Below are positions 19,944 to 27,549 of a DNA stretch of 64,000 nt, in pieces. Each line of letters begins with the position of its first letter. The first letter of the stretch is position 1. A program made the position numbers and the translations under genes. Location: the NCBI RefSeq assembly GCF_014698305.1, contig NZ_JACJST010000003.1, forward strand, positions 288,063-352,062. The letters run 5' to 3'. Source of the stretch: Anabaena lutea FACHB-196 (GTDB taxonomy: Bacteria; Cyanobacteriota; Cyanobacteriia; Cyanobacteriales; Nostocaceae). The notes under the pieces are model-generated. The model was not told the DNA's origin. It ran no database searches and was given only the letters and a program-made list of their open reading frames with translations.

Positions 19944-20414
19944 TGTACTTTCACAGCCTTGATGCACACAAGAAAATTGAATTGAAGCCAGTTGAAAAAC
20001 CTGATTCTAAGAGCGATCGCGCCAGTGCTGACTTGTGAGTTTGCAGTTATTAGCAGGGTCTCATTCGCCTCGAGTTAGTCTGTTGCTTGCAGTCAGCCAG
20101 TATTTATTGCTATTTATTTTCAATTACAGATCTCACCTTATAGCAATTAGCTAAAAATTACAACTAGAAACTAATCAATAACTCTTATCACTATTCCGGT
20201 CAAGTATAAGTTTTTTACACCCTCCCAAATTGCTTCTGTAGACAAATCATCAACTCTCATATCACAGTGCTATCACTTAAAAGCAACAGGTTTTTTGTCT
20301 ACGCAATCGCATAAAAACCTTGTAAAATAAGGATTAAAACACAATTTATCCATTTGTACTATTGCGTCCCCTTCAGTCAGCACAGCTATAGACGGTTGGA
20401 AAAAATACTTGCTT

Positions 20415-20433
20415 TATCAAAAGCTTTATGATA
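20415..20433. promoter_or_regulatory. Candidate 19-bp dyad (possible iron-regulator operator)
   Basis: TATCA and TGATA arms flank an AAAGCTTT core, giving a 19-bp imperfect dyad of the size of a Fur box, about 200 bp before the receptor start. It does not match the classical Fur consensus well, so the assignment is tentative. Confidence 0.25.
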
Positions 20434-20621
20434 ATACTTCTTAATAGCGACAGCTTTAACTGCAAATAGCTCGCAGCTACTAAGTGAGAAATCTTCTATA
20501 CAAGAGAGAACTTACTATTAAGAAATTCTTGCGTCATAGATGAATGGCGTGAAAGTTTCTGCTGGATGTGGAAACGCACAACAACAAAACTTAGGGAAAA
20601 CTCTGTTTACAGGTGTAGGGG

Positions 20622-20627
20622 AAGGAG
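20622..20627 (+). promoter_or_regulatory. Ribosome binding site fixing the TonB receptor start
   Basis: AAGGAG lies 8 nt before the ATG at 20636. Starting there gives a clean signal peptide, whereas the in-frame ATG at 20540 would bury it behind 32 extra residues. Confidence 0.7.
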
Positions 20628-20635
20628 CAACGGTA

Positions 20636-23578
20636 ATGAAGTTTGAGTTAATGAATGAGATACGTTCGGCGGGATTAGCACTAGCTTTTATCGGTAGCTT
20701 AATACAACCCGCTTATGCAGAAAAGCAAACAAAAGAAATATCTAGCGTTGAAGACAAAGAACATTATTCAACCAGCGCCGCGCAATTACTAGCACAAACC
20801 CGCAATACATTAGTTACTAAAATCACAGATATTAAAGTTAATACCACTGATAAAGGAATTGAAGTAATTTTAGAAAGTCCTAATATAGAAGCACTCAAGC
20901 CAGTAAATAAAAGCCAAGGCAACAATTTTATAGTAGAGATACCTAATACAGTCTTATCACTGGGTAAACAAAACAGTTTTAACCAAAAAAATCCAGTCGC
21001 GGGTATAAGCAATATCAGCGTCACCCAAACTAACGCTAACACCGTCCAACTAACAGTTACAGGTGAAAAAGGTGTACCCACCGCAGAATTATTTGATGGT
21101 GATCAAGGCTTAATTTTTGAACTTGCTCCCGTGGCATCTGCTACCAATCCACCACAGCAAAGTCAAACATTAGTCAAAATTAGGGAAGTTAAATTTAACA
21201 CTACAACCAATGGCTTAGAAATAATCTTAGCGACTCCAGAAGGTGAAAAATTACAAGTAACCCCGAAAAAAGACGGTAACACATTCATTGTTGACGTTCC
21301 TTCAGCCCAACTTAGTCTACCCAATGGTGATACAGTTAGCCAAAAACAACCCATTGCAGGAGTTAGCGACATCACAGTTACTAACTTTAATAGCAACACC
21401 ATTAGAGTTACCGTTACGGGAACAGATAATACACCCGCAGTAGAATTATTTGATAGTGAGGAAGGTTTAATTTTTGGTGTTACTTCCACTGCATCCACTT
21501 CTCAACCAGAAACCCAACCCACGCCAACGCCCCAGTCAGAAAATCCAACTCAACCAGAACAACCAACAGCCGAGAGTGATGAACCTATTGAATTGGTTGT
21601 CACAGGTGAACAAGACACCTACCGAGTTCCTAACGCCTCCACTGGTACAAAAACTGACACCCCAATCCGCGATATTCCTCAAGCAATTCAAGTCATCCCC
21701 AAGCAAGTCCTTCAGGAACAGCAAGTACAACGTTTAAGTGACGCATTAAAAAATACTGCTGGTGTAATTACTAACTCTTCAGAACGAAATGTATTTGATG
21801 GTTTCGACATTCGAGGCTTTAGCAATCGTAATATTATCCGCAATGGTTTAAGAGATGACACCAACATTACTGCTGGTTCTGGAATTGCCAACATTGAGCA
21901 GATAGAAGTGCTGCGGGGTCCAGCATCGGTTCTTTTTGGTCAAGGTGGAGCAGGGGGTACAGTAAATATTGTTACTAAAAAACCTCTAGAAACACCCTTT
22001 TATTCAGTAGAAGGAACAATTGGCGACTACAATTCATATAGTGGTTCAGTTGATTTAACAGGTCCTCTGAATGATAGTAAAACTCTGTTGTATCGTTTCA
22101 ATGCTTCTGCTTCTAGTACAGATACCTTTGTAGATTTTGTTGACATTCAACGTTACTTGATTGCTCCGGTTTTAACTTGGAAAATTGGTCAAGATACTCA
22201 ACTGACTTTTGAAGCAGAGTATTTCGATACACAACAACGTAATGACAGAGGTATACCAGCAGTTGGTACTATCTTACCCAACCCTAACGGCAAAATACCA
22301 AGAAATAGGTTTACAAATGAGCCTTCTATTGATAAGAACAATCGCCAAATATGGCGAGTAGGCTATAATCTAGAGCATCGTTTTAATGAAGATTGGCAAA
22401 TACAAAATAGCTTTCGTTCTTCCTTTCAAACAAGTCAGCAAAATTCTGGTTCTCCCAGATCATTAGCAGCTGATAATCGCACTTTAAACCGTAACTTGAT
22501 TATCGCTGAAGCATCTGTCGATAGCTACATTTTAGATACTAACTTGATTGGGAACTTTAATACTGGAAATATCAAACACAAGCTGTTATTTGGGTTTGAT
22601 TTATCTAGAGAGATATATAAAGGTACTAGTCAGAGAGTTAACATTAGCCCTCTAGATTTATTTAATCCTGTATACGGTTCACAAAACATCGGTGATGTAA
22701 CTGCTGAATTTCCTAATGAACCATATACTCAAGAGGGTTTAGGATTTTATTTACAAGACCAAATTTCCCTATCTGATAATTTTAAATTAGTAATTGGGGG
22801 ACGTTTGGATATTGTAAATCAAAAGCAGGAAGATTCAGCAGGTGCAGTTACTTCTTTTCAGGAAGATACAGCATTTAGTCCTCGAATTGGTATGGTTTAT
22901 CAACCTAGTCAATTAGTTTCACTTTATGCTAATTATAGCCGTTCCTTTCAGCAAGTAACAGGAACAACTTTTGATAGCGGTTTATTTCAACCAGAGCGAG
23001 GAACTCAGTATGAAGTAGGAGCTAAATTTGATTGGACAAATAAACTTTCATCAACAGTTTCTCTGTATCAAATTACACGCTCTAATGTGCTTACTTCTGA
23101 CCCAAGAGATCCGGATTTCTCTATCCAAACCGGGGAACAAAGAAGTCGTGGTTTTGAAGTAGATATTGTTGGTGAAATACTACCTGGATGGAAAATAATT
23201 GGTGGTTATGCTTACACTGATGCACAAGTAACTCAAGACAATGATATTCCAGTTGGAAACCGCATTAATAACGTTCCAGAACACGCTATTAGTTTGTGGA
23301 ATACCTATGAAATTCAACAAGGTAATTTACAAGGTTTAGGTTTTGGTTTAGGACTCTTTTATGTAGGAGAAAGGGAGGGAGATTTAAACAATACTTTTAG
23401 TTTGCCTAGTTATTTACGCACTGATGCAGCATTATTTTATCGCCGAAATAACTTCCGAGCCGCTCTTAACCTACAAAATTTGTTTGATACTGAGTATTTT
23501 GAAATGGCTGAAAACCGCTTACGTGTTTTTTACGGCGCGCCGCTGACTGTAAAATTAACATTGGGCTGGCAATTTTAA
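20636..23578 (+). CDS. TonB-dependent siderophore receptor with two N-terminal AMIN domains
   Basis: This 980-residue outer-membrane receptor should import the ferric siderophore. A signal peptide (MKFELMNEIRSAG... ending in QPAYA) covers about the first 28 residues. Two tandem AMIN domains follow (about 60-145 and 180-265, each opening with TDIKVNTT- or REVKFNTT-like strands and ending in ELFD-x-G-LIFE/G), then a Pro/Gln-rich linker. A TonB box IELVVTG lies near 317, followed by the plug (IEQIEVLRGPASVLFGQGG, NIVTKKP) and a 22-strand-type barrel ending in LGWQF with the terminal Phe. AMIN domains bind peptidoglycan in other proteins and are found on several cyanobacterial TonB receptors. It is divergent from the NRPS genes and first in a plus-strand run with the binding protein, reductase and exporter. 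Specificity for the local product is inferred. Confidence 0.95.
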   Translation: MKFELMNEIRSAGLALAFIGSLIQPAYAEKQTKEISSVEDKEHYSTSAAQLLAQTRNTLVTKITDIKVNTTDKGIEVILESPNIEALKPVNKSQGNNFIVEIPNTVLSLGKQNSFNQKNPVAGISNISVTQTNANTVQLTVTGEKGVPTAELFDGDQGLIFELAPVASATNPPQQSQTLVKIREVKFNTTTNGLEIILATPEGEKLQVTPKKDGNTFIVDVPSAQLSLPNGDTVSQKQPIAGVSDITVTNFNSNTIRVTVTGTDNTPAVELFDSEEGLIFGVTSTASTSQPETQPTPTPQSENPTQPEQPTAESDEPIELVVTGEQDTYRVPNASTGTKTDTPIRDIPQAIQVIPKQVLQEQQVQRLSDALKNTAGVITNSSERNVFDGFDIRGFSNRNIIRNGLRDDTNITAGSGIANIEQIEVLRGPASVLFGQGGAGGTVNIVTKKPLETPFYSVEGTIGDYNSYSGSVDLTGPLNDSKTLLYRFNASASSTDTFVDFVDIQRYLIAPVLTWKIGQDTQLTFEAEYFDTQQRNDRGIPAVGTILPNPNGKIPRNRFTNEPSIDKNNRQIWRVGYNLEHRFNEDWQIQNSFRSSFQTSQQNSGSPRSLAADNRTLNRNLIIAEASVDSYILDTNLIGNFNTGNIKHKLLFGFDLSREIYKGTSQRVNISPLDLFNPVYGSQNIGDVTAEFPNEPYTQEGLGFYLQDQISLSDNFKLVIGGRLDIVNQKQEDSAGAVTSFQEDTAFSPRIGMVYQPSQLVSLYANYSRSFQQVTGTTFDSGLFQPERGTQYEVGAKFDWTNKLSSTVSLYQITRSNVLTSDPRDPDFSIQTGEQRSRGFEVDIVGEILPGWKIIGGYAYTDAQVTQDNDIPVGNRINNVPEHAISLWNTYEIQQGNLQGLGFGLGLFYVGEREGDLNNTFSLPSYLRTDAALFYRRNNFRAALNLQNLFDTEYFEMAENRLRVFYGAPLTVKLTLGWQF

Positions 23579-23592
23579 TTAGTCTGTTTCAG

Positions 23593-23692
23593 TAGGGTTT
23601 GTTGTGGCGTGGCGTAACGCACCATTTTAAATTATCTTAAATATACAACACTAATGATCGTAGCAAGTTAGCCCATAGCATAACAAACCCTA
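23593..23692. repeat. 100-bp MITE-like element with 26-bp terminal inverted repeats
   Basis: The left end (23593-23618) starts TAGGGTTTGTT, and the right end (23667-23692) is its imperfect reverse complement ending AACAAACCCTA. About 48 bp of A+T-rich sequence lies between them. There is no room for a gene. The TA at each end may be a target duplication. RNA across it would fold into a long hairpin between the receptor and the binding-protein gene. Confidence 0.6.
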
Positions 23693-23717
23693 GAGAAAAT
23701 GAACTGTAGTTTAAATA

Positions 23718-24695
23718 ATGAGAAAATTCTCGCATCGTTATATTAAAATATTTTTTCTCATCACTTTGATTGTCATTTTAGTACAGGGTTGCTACAGCAA
23801 TTTCACTAAAATCACAGAATTAAACAGAGCAAACTTAGATGCGGCTGAGTGCAAAGTAATCAAGCATACTTGGGGAGAAACTTGTGTTCCTTTAAAACCT
23901 CAACGCATTATTGCTTTGGATGAAACTTCTATGGAAGCGTTGTTAGCACTGGACTTAAAACCAATAGCAGCAACACAACCGAATATTACAGGTAGTATCA
24001 TACCCAAGTTAGGTAAAAAAGCTGAGGGAATAGTTTATTTAGGAAAAAATAGTCAACCAAATATAGAAAAGATGGTGCTGTTAAATCCAGATTTAATTTT
24101 GGGTTTTTCTCTCAACGCAGAACAATACAAATTATTTTCCCAAATAGCCCCTACAATTACACTTGATTATATTCAAAATGGTTGGAAAGATGCTTTCTCA
24201 AGTATTGCTGAAATCACAGGCAAAAGTGAACAAGCACAAAAATTACTTGATGAATATCAGCAACAAGTTCAAGAATTGCGCACGTTTATAAATCATAAAC
24301 TCAAAGAGAAAACTGTTTCTGTGAGTCGCTTTTATGCTGGTAATAAATTTACGGAATTTCGCACTAAATATTCATTTCCTGGCAGTCTACTGACAGAGGT
24401 GGGAATAGTTCTACCAGAAATTCAATATCAACTTACTAATGAAAATCAACCTCTAGTTTCAGTTAGTTTAGAACGTCTGGATTTAATCAATGCTGATATT
24501 TTATTTATAGTTTTAGATCCCGGTGCAGAACAGAATTTTCAAAAGTATCAAAATAGTCCACTATGGCAAAATCTGAAAGCTGTTCAAAATCAACGAGTTT
24601 ATACTGTTGATTCAAGTTACTGGATTTTTGGCAATATTCTTGCAGCCAATGCTATTTTAGATGATTTGTTTACATATTTAGTGAAAGCATCATGA
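23718..24695 (+). CDS. Iron-siderophore ABC transporter substrate-binding lipoprotein (FecB/FhuD family)
   Basis: This 325-residue protein has a hydrophobic N-terminus ending in a lipobox LVQGC (Cys near residue 25), so it should be lipid-anchored on the periplasmic side. The rest is a two-lobed periplasmic binding protein: PQRIIALDETSMEALLALDL opens the first lobe, NPDLILGF follows, and EITGKSEQAQKLLDEYQQQ forms the linking helix. This is the type-III fold used for ferric siderophores and cobalamin. It should take ferric siderophore from the receptor and hand it to an inner-membrane ABC transporter. No permease or ATPase gene is present in this window, so those must be encoded elsewhere. It follows the receptor after a 139-bp gap holding a repeat element. 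Confidence 0.92.
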   Translation: MRKFSHRYIKIFFLITLIVILVQGCYSNFTKITELNRANLDAAECKVIKHTWGETCVPLKPQRIIALDETSMEALLALDLKPIAATQPNITGSIIPKLGKKAEGIVYLGKNSQPNIEKMVLLNPDLILGFSLNAEQYKLFSQIAPTITLDYIQNGWKDAFSSIAEITGKSEQAQKLLDEYQQQVQELRTFINHKLKEKTVSVSRFYAGNKFTEFRTKYSFPGSLLTEVGIVLPEIQYQLTNENQPLVSVSLERLDLINADILFIVLDPGAEQNFQKYQNSPLWQNLKAVQNQRVYTVDSSYWIFGNILAANAILDDLFTYLVKAS

Positions 24696-24726
24696 TAATT
24701 AATTAGAATATAGCAGTTGTGAGTTT

Positions 24727-25695
24727 ATGGAGAATATAGAGTCATCATCAAACTCAAATTTCCAAAGACTTTCAATGCTATTCCCTGTTACCTCCCATAA
24801 TGGAGAAATACTGAAAATGCTTCAGCAACTAGCGAACAACACTGTACTGGATTTCTTAGAAGAAATATTTACTCTTGCTCAAAAAAATTTAGATAGTTTC
24901 TATACAGACCTCATAATTTTGACTCAGCCTCCTGATGGTGCTGAGGTGATCTCAGTTAATGATTACCTACAACCAAATAGACTTTTATCTCAATGGCAAG
25001 CAAGTGATATATACCAAAAAACTCAAGACATTCGCATTACTGCATCTATCTGGAACAAAGTATATAGCTGGAAAACGTTACCGGGTGTTTTAGCTTTGAT
25101 GACTTGGGCGGGAATAGGCTTAAATGCTGAACTGGATAATGTGAGTTTTGTGTTAGAAAACGGTGAACCCAAGGCGTTATGGTTTCATGATCTGAGTGAT
25201 ACTGTAATTTATCCGCCAAGATTACCTATCCCTATTCCCCAAAACTACCCAGGAAAAATAGTTAATAGCGTGGAAGATTTACACGAAACTGTATTTACTA
25301 GCTTATTCCAGCGCAATTTTTCACCCATGATAGCACAGGTTTATAGTTTAACTAAACTTTCTAAAAAAACTATGTGGGGTAATGCGGTAAATGCGTCGGA
25401 AAGACAGTTTGCGGAAATTAGTAAATGTACAAATTTAGAATCAATAAAAACAGATTATTCCGTTTTATATGAACAACCCTATAGTTCAGTTATGCCAGGA
25501 CGTAACCCACTTTATAATTTAGTCCGCACTGAAAAAATTAACGAACCAGGTTTACCAGCTACAACTACAGTCCGTCTCACCTGCTGTTTATATGCTTTTA
25601 TTCCTCCTTGTGATGAAAAATGCACCAACTGTCCTCTATTCAAACCACAAGAACGAATTGCCCAAATGAAAAAATACATGACAAAAACTGACTAA
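24727..25695 (+). CDS. FhuF-like ferric-siderophore reductase (2Fe-2S)
   Basis: This 322-residue protein matches the FhuF family of ferric iron reductases, which release iron from imported siderophores in the cytoplasm. The C-terminal cysteine pattern TCCLYAFIPPCDEKCTNC gives the CC...CxxC arrangement that binds an unusual [2Fe-2S] cluster in E. coli FhuF. There is no signal peptide. It starts 31 bp after the binding-protein gene and is probably co-transcribed. In this context it completes the uptake path, reducing ferric hydroxy-carboxylate complexes so that iron dissociates. The N-terminal half is less conserved and I recognise no separate domain in it. Confidence 0.88.
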   Translation: MENIESSSNSNFQRLSMLFPVTSHNGEILKMLQQLANNTVLDFLEEIFTLAQKNLDSFYTDLIILTQPPDGAEVISVNDYLQPNRLLSQWQASDIYQKTQDIRITASIWNKVYSWKTLPGVLALMTWAGIGLNAELDNVSFVLENGEPKALWFHDLSDTVIYPPRLPIPIPQNYPGKIVNSVEDLHETVFTSLFQRNFSPMIAQVYSLTKLSKKTMWGNAVNASERQFAEISKCTNLESIKTDYSVLYEQPYSSVMPGRNPLYNLVRTEKINEPGLPATTTVRLTCCLYAFIPPCDEKCTNCPLFKPQERIAQMKKYMTKTD

Positions 25696-25809
25696 AGTCA
25701 TACAGATAATTTCATCTGAATCAGGTAGAAAAGGGTAGGCAAGATACCTGCCCCAACAAATTTTTACTATTGATATTTGTACCTGATTTATTTGCTATAG
25801 CCGTATTAA

Positions 25810-25962
25810 TACAGCAGAATTCAGGAGTCAGGAGACGCTTCGCAGACCTCCGGTTCAGGAGACGCTTCGCAGACCTCCGGTTCAGGAGTCAGGAGTAAAA
25901 CTGGCGAATGTGTATAGGTTTCAATTTTGATTCTGTACCTCATTGATCTGCAATCTGCTGTA
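25810..25962. repeat. Dispersed MITE-like repeat, copy 1 (upstream of MFS gene)
   Basis: The 153-bp element starts TACAGCAGAATTCAGGAG and ends GCAATCTGCTGTA, giving terminal inverted repeats of TACAGCAGA. Inside, a unit of about 27 bp containing GGAGACGCTTCGCAGACC is tandemly duplicated. A second copy lies in inverted orientation downstream of the MFS gene and a third at 34.7 kb. It fills most of the 298-bp gap between the reductase and exporter genes. Confidence 0.75.
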
Positions 25963-25993
25963 AACAAAATTTACCCACTCCTTTTACATCAAA

Positions 25994-27307
25994 ATGCCAC
26001 AACAACCAAACCCAGCCAGTATGCGTAATTTTCTCATTGTTTGGCTTGGTCAACTAGTGTCTACCATCGGTAGTAATATGACCGGTTTTGCGATTGAAAT
26101 TTGGGCATGGGAAATCACAGGTAAAGCAACAACACTTACTCTGGTAGGTTTTTTTAGTTTGCTGCCTAGTATTATTATTACTCCCATCAGTGGTGTAATT
26201 GTAGACAGATTTAACCGCAAATTTTTAATGATGGTGGGTGATACAGTTGCCGTTTTCAGCACAATTATCATTTTGTTGTTACATCTCACCAATAATTTAC
26301 AAATTTGGCACTTTTATCTAACAGGTGCAATTGTCGGAACTTTCAATCAATTTCAGTCTTTGGCATATTCAGCATCGGTATCACTGATGATTCCTAAACA
26401 ACACTATACCCGTGCTAGTAGCCTAGAATTCTTATCTGGTTACGGTAGTCAAATTATCGCACCTGCTTTGGCAGGATATCTTTACACAATCATTGGTTTT
26501 TCAGGAATTTGGTTAATTGATATCTGTACTTTTGCGATCGCAATTGGCAGTTTATTGTTAGTGAAGATTCCGCAACCAGTACCAACTAATACAAATGAAA
26601 ATGTAGCTAATATATGGCAAGATTTGGGATGTGGCTGGCGTTATATTGCCACTCACCAGATTTTACTGGCATTGTTAATTATTAATTTGCTATTTTGGCT
26701 ACCCCATGACATTGGTAATTCCCTCTACTCACCCATGATTTTGTCACGGACTAATAACAATACTTTAGTGCTAGGTAGTTTAGCTGCTGCGGCTGGTTTT
26801 GGTGGTGTGACGGGCGCAATAATTGTTAGCACTTGGGGCGGTTTTAAACGGAAAATCAAAGGTGTTTTACTGGGAATGATAGGTGCAGGTTTCAGTAAAA
26901 TAGTTTTTGGTTTTGGTAGAACACCTTCGATTTGGATTCCTGCACAATTTTTTTCTTCTTTGAATTTTCCTTTAAATGGTAGTTCTAATACTGCCATTTG
27001 GTTAGAGAAAGTACCAGCAAATGTACAAGGAAGAGTTTTTGCGGCGCGATCGCTACTTTTACAGATAGCTTCTGCTGTAGGCTATTTAATAGCCGGACCT
27101 TTGGCAGATCGTGTTTTTACACCTGCATTCCAATCAGAGGGTGTTCTAGTTGGCATTCTTGGAGGATTATTTGGGTCTGGTAGTGGTGCAGGAATTGCGC
27201 TGTTGTATGTGATTTGTGCGCTATGTATGTTGCTGGTTGGTTTCTTAGGTTTCTTTATACCTCTGCTGCGGGATGTGGAAGATATTCTACCTGACTATGG
27301 TAGATAG
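25994..27307 (+). CDS. MFS transporter, probable siderophore exporter (EntS-like)
   Basis: This 437-residue integral membrane protein has about 12 hydrophobic segments. The N-terminal half carries the loop DRFNRKFLMM, the Major Facilitator motif A variant found in macrolide/siderophore exporters (MFS_3, EntS-like). There is no signal peptide. Next to siderophore biosynthesis and uptake genes, the most likely role is export of the finished lipopeptide across the inner membrane. It is the last plus-strand gene of the locus and is flanked by inverted copies of a dispersed repeat, so it could be a separately mobile or invertible unit. A drug or macrolide efflux function remains possible. Confidence 0.88.
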   Translation: MPQQPNPASMRNFLIVWLGQLVSTIGSNMTGFAIEIWAWEITGKATTLTLVGFFSLLPSIIITPISGVIVDRFNRKFLMMVGDTVAVFSTIIILLLHLTNNLQIWHFYLTGAIVGTFNQFQSLAYSASVSLMIPKQHYTRASSLEFLSGYGSQIIAPALAGYLYTIIGFSGIWLIDICTFAIAIGSLLLVKIPQPVPTNTNENVANIWQDLGCGWRYIATHQILLALLIINLLFWLPHDIGNSLYSPMILSRTNNNTLVLGSLAAAAGFGGVTGAIIVSTWGGFKRKIKGVLLGMIGAGFSKIVFGFGRTPSIWIPAQFFSSLNFPLNGSSNTAIWLEKVPANVQGRVFAARSLLLQIASAVGYLIAGPLADRVFTPAFQSEGVLVGILGGLFGSGSGAGIALLYVICALCMLLVGFLGFFIPLLRDVEDILPDYGR

Positions 27308-27342
27308 GTTTATTTGAATTGGTTTGGCATTCAGCAAAAAAA

Positions 27343-27454
27343 TACAGCAGATTGCAGATCAATGAGGTACAGAATCAAAATTGAAACCTATACACATTCG
27401 CCAGTTTTACTCCTGAACCGGAGGTCTGCGAAGCGTCTCCTGACTCCTGCTATA
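27343..27454. repeat. Dispersed MITE-like repeat, copy 2 (inverted, downstream of MFS gene)
   Basis: The element starts TACAGCAGATTGCAGATC and for about 70 bp is the exact reverse complement of the end of the copy at 25810-25962. It carries one rather than two of the GGTCTGCGAAGCGTCTCC units and ends in a decayed CTCCTGCTATA. A short open reading frame across it is not a gene. Confidence 0.75.
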
Positions 27455-27492
27455 TATGATAGGAAAATTGGTAATTGGGAAAAGCAATTATC

Positions 27493-27520
27493 AAAAAAAA
27501 GGTGAGCTTTTTAGCCCACC
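27493..27520 (-). terminator. tkt: Rho-independent terminator of the transketolase gene
   Basis: Read on the minus strand, GGTGGGCT-AAAA-AGCTCACC forms an 8-bp stem with a 4-nt loop, followed by eight T residues. It lies 30 bp after the transketolase stop codon. Confidence 0.85.
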
Positions 27521-27549
27521 CCACACATTCAGAGAATATACTGTTGCTA

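Larger units (their letters stand above)
19944..20635. promoter_or_regulatory. Divergent intergenic region between siderophore biosynthesis and receptor genes
   Basis: These 692 bp separate the minus-strand NRPS/PKS genes from the plus-strand TonB receptor and must hold the promoters of both. The region is A+T-rich and holds one HIP1 octamer (GCGATCGC) just upstream of the NRPS start. I see no convincing extra gene; a reading frame joining the receptor from 20540 is probably untranslated leader. Iron/Fur control is expected from the gene content but I found no canonical Fur box, only the weak dyad listed separately. Confidence 0.5.

Noticed and set aside
20540..20635. Longer reading frame for the TonB receptor from the ATG at 20540
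   Set aside because: It adds 32 non-signal residues in front of a good signal peptide, and the ATG at 20636 has AAGGAG at proper spacing.
25994..27307. MFS gene with flanking inverted repeats as an insertion sequence
   Set aside because: The encoded protein is a transporter, not a transposase, and the flanking copies are short non-autonomous repeats.
27314..27505. 63-codon reading frame downstream of the MFS gene
   Set aside because: It lies across a dispersed repeat copy and has no ribosome site or recognisable product.
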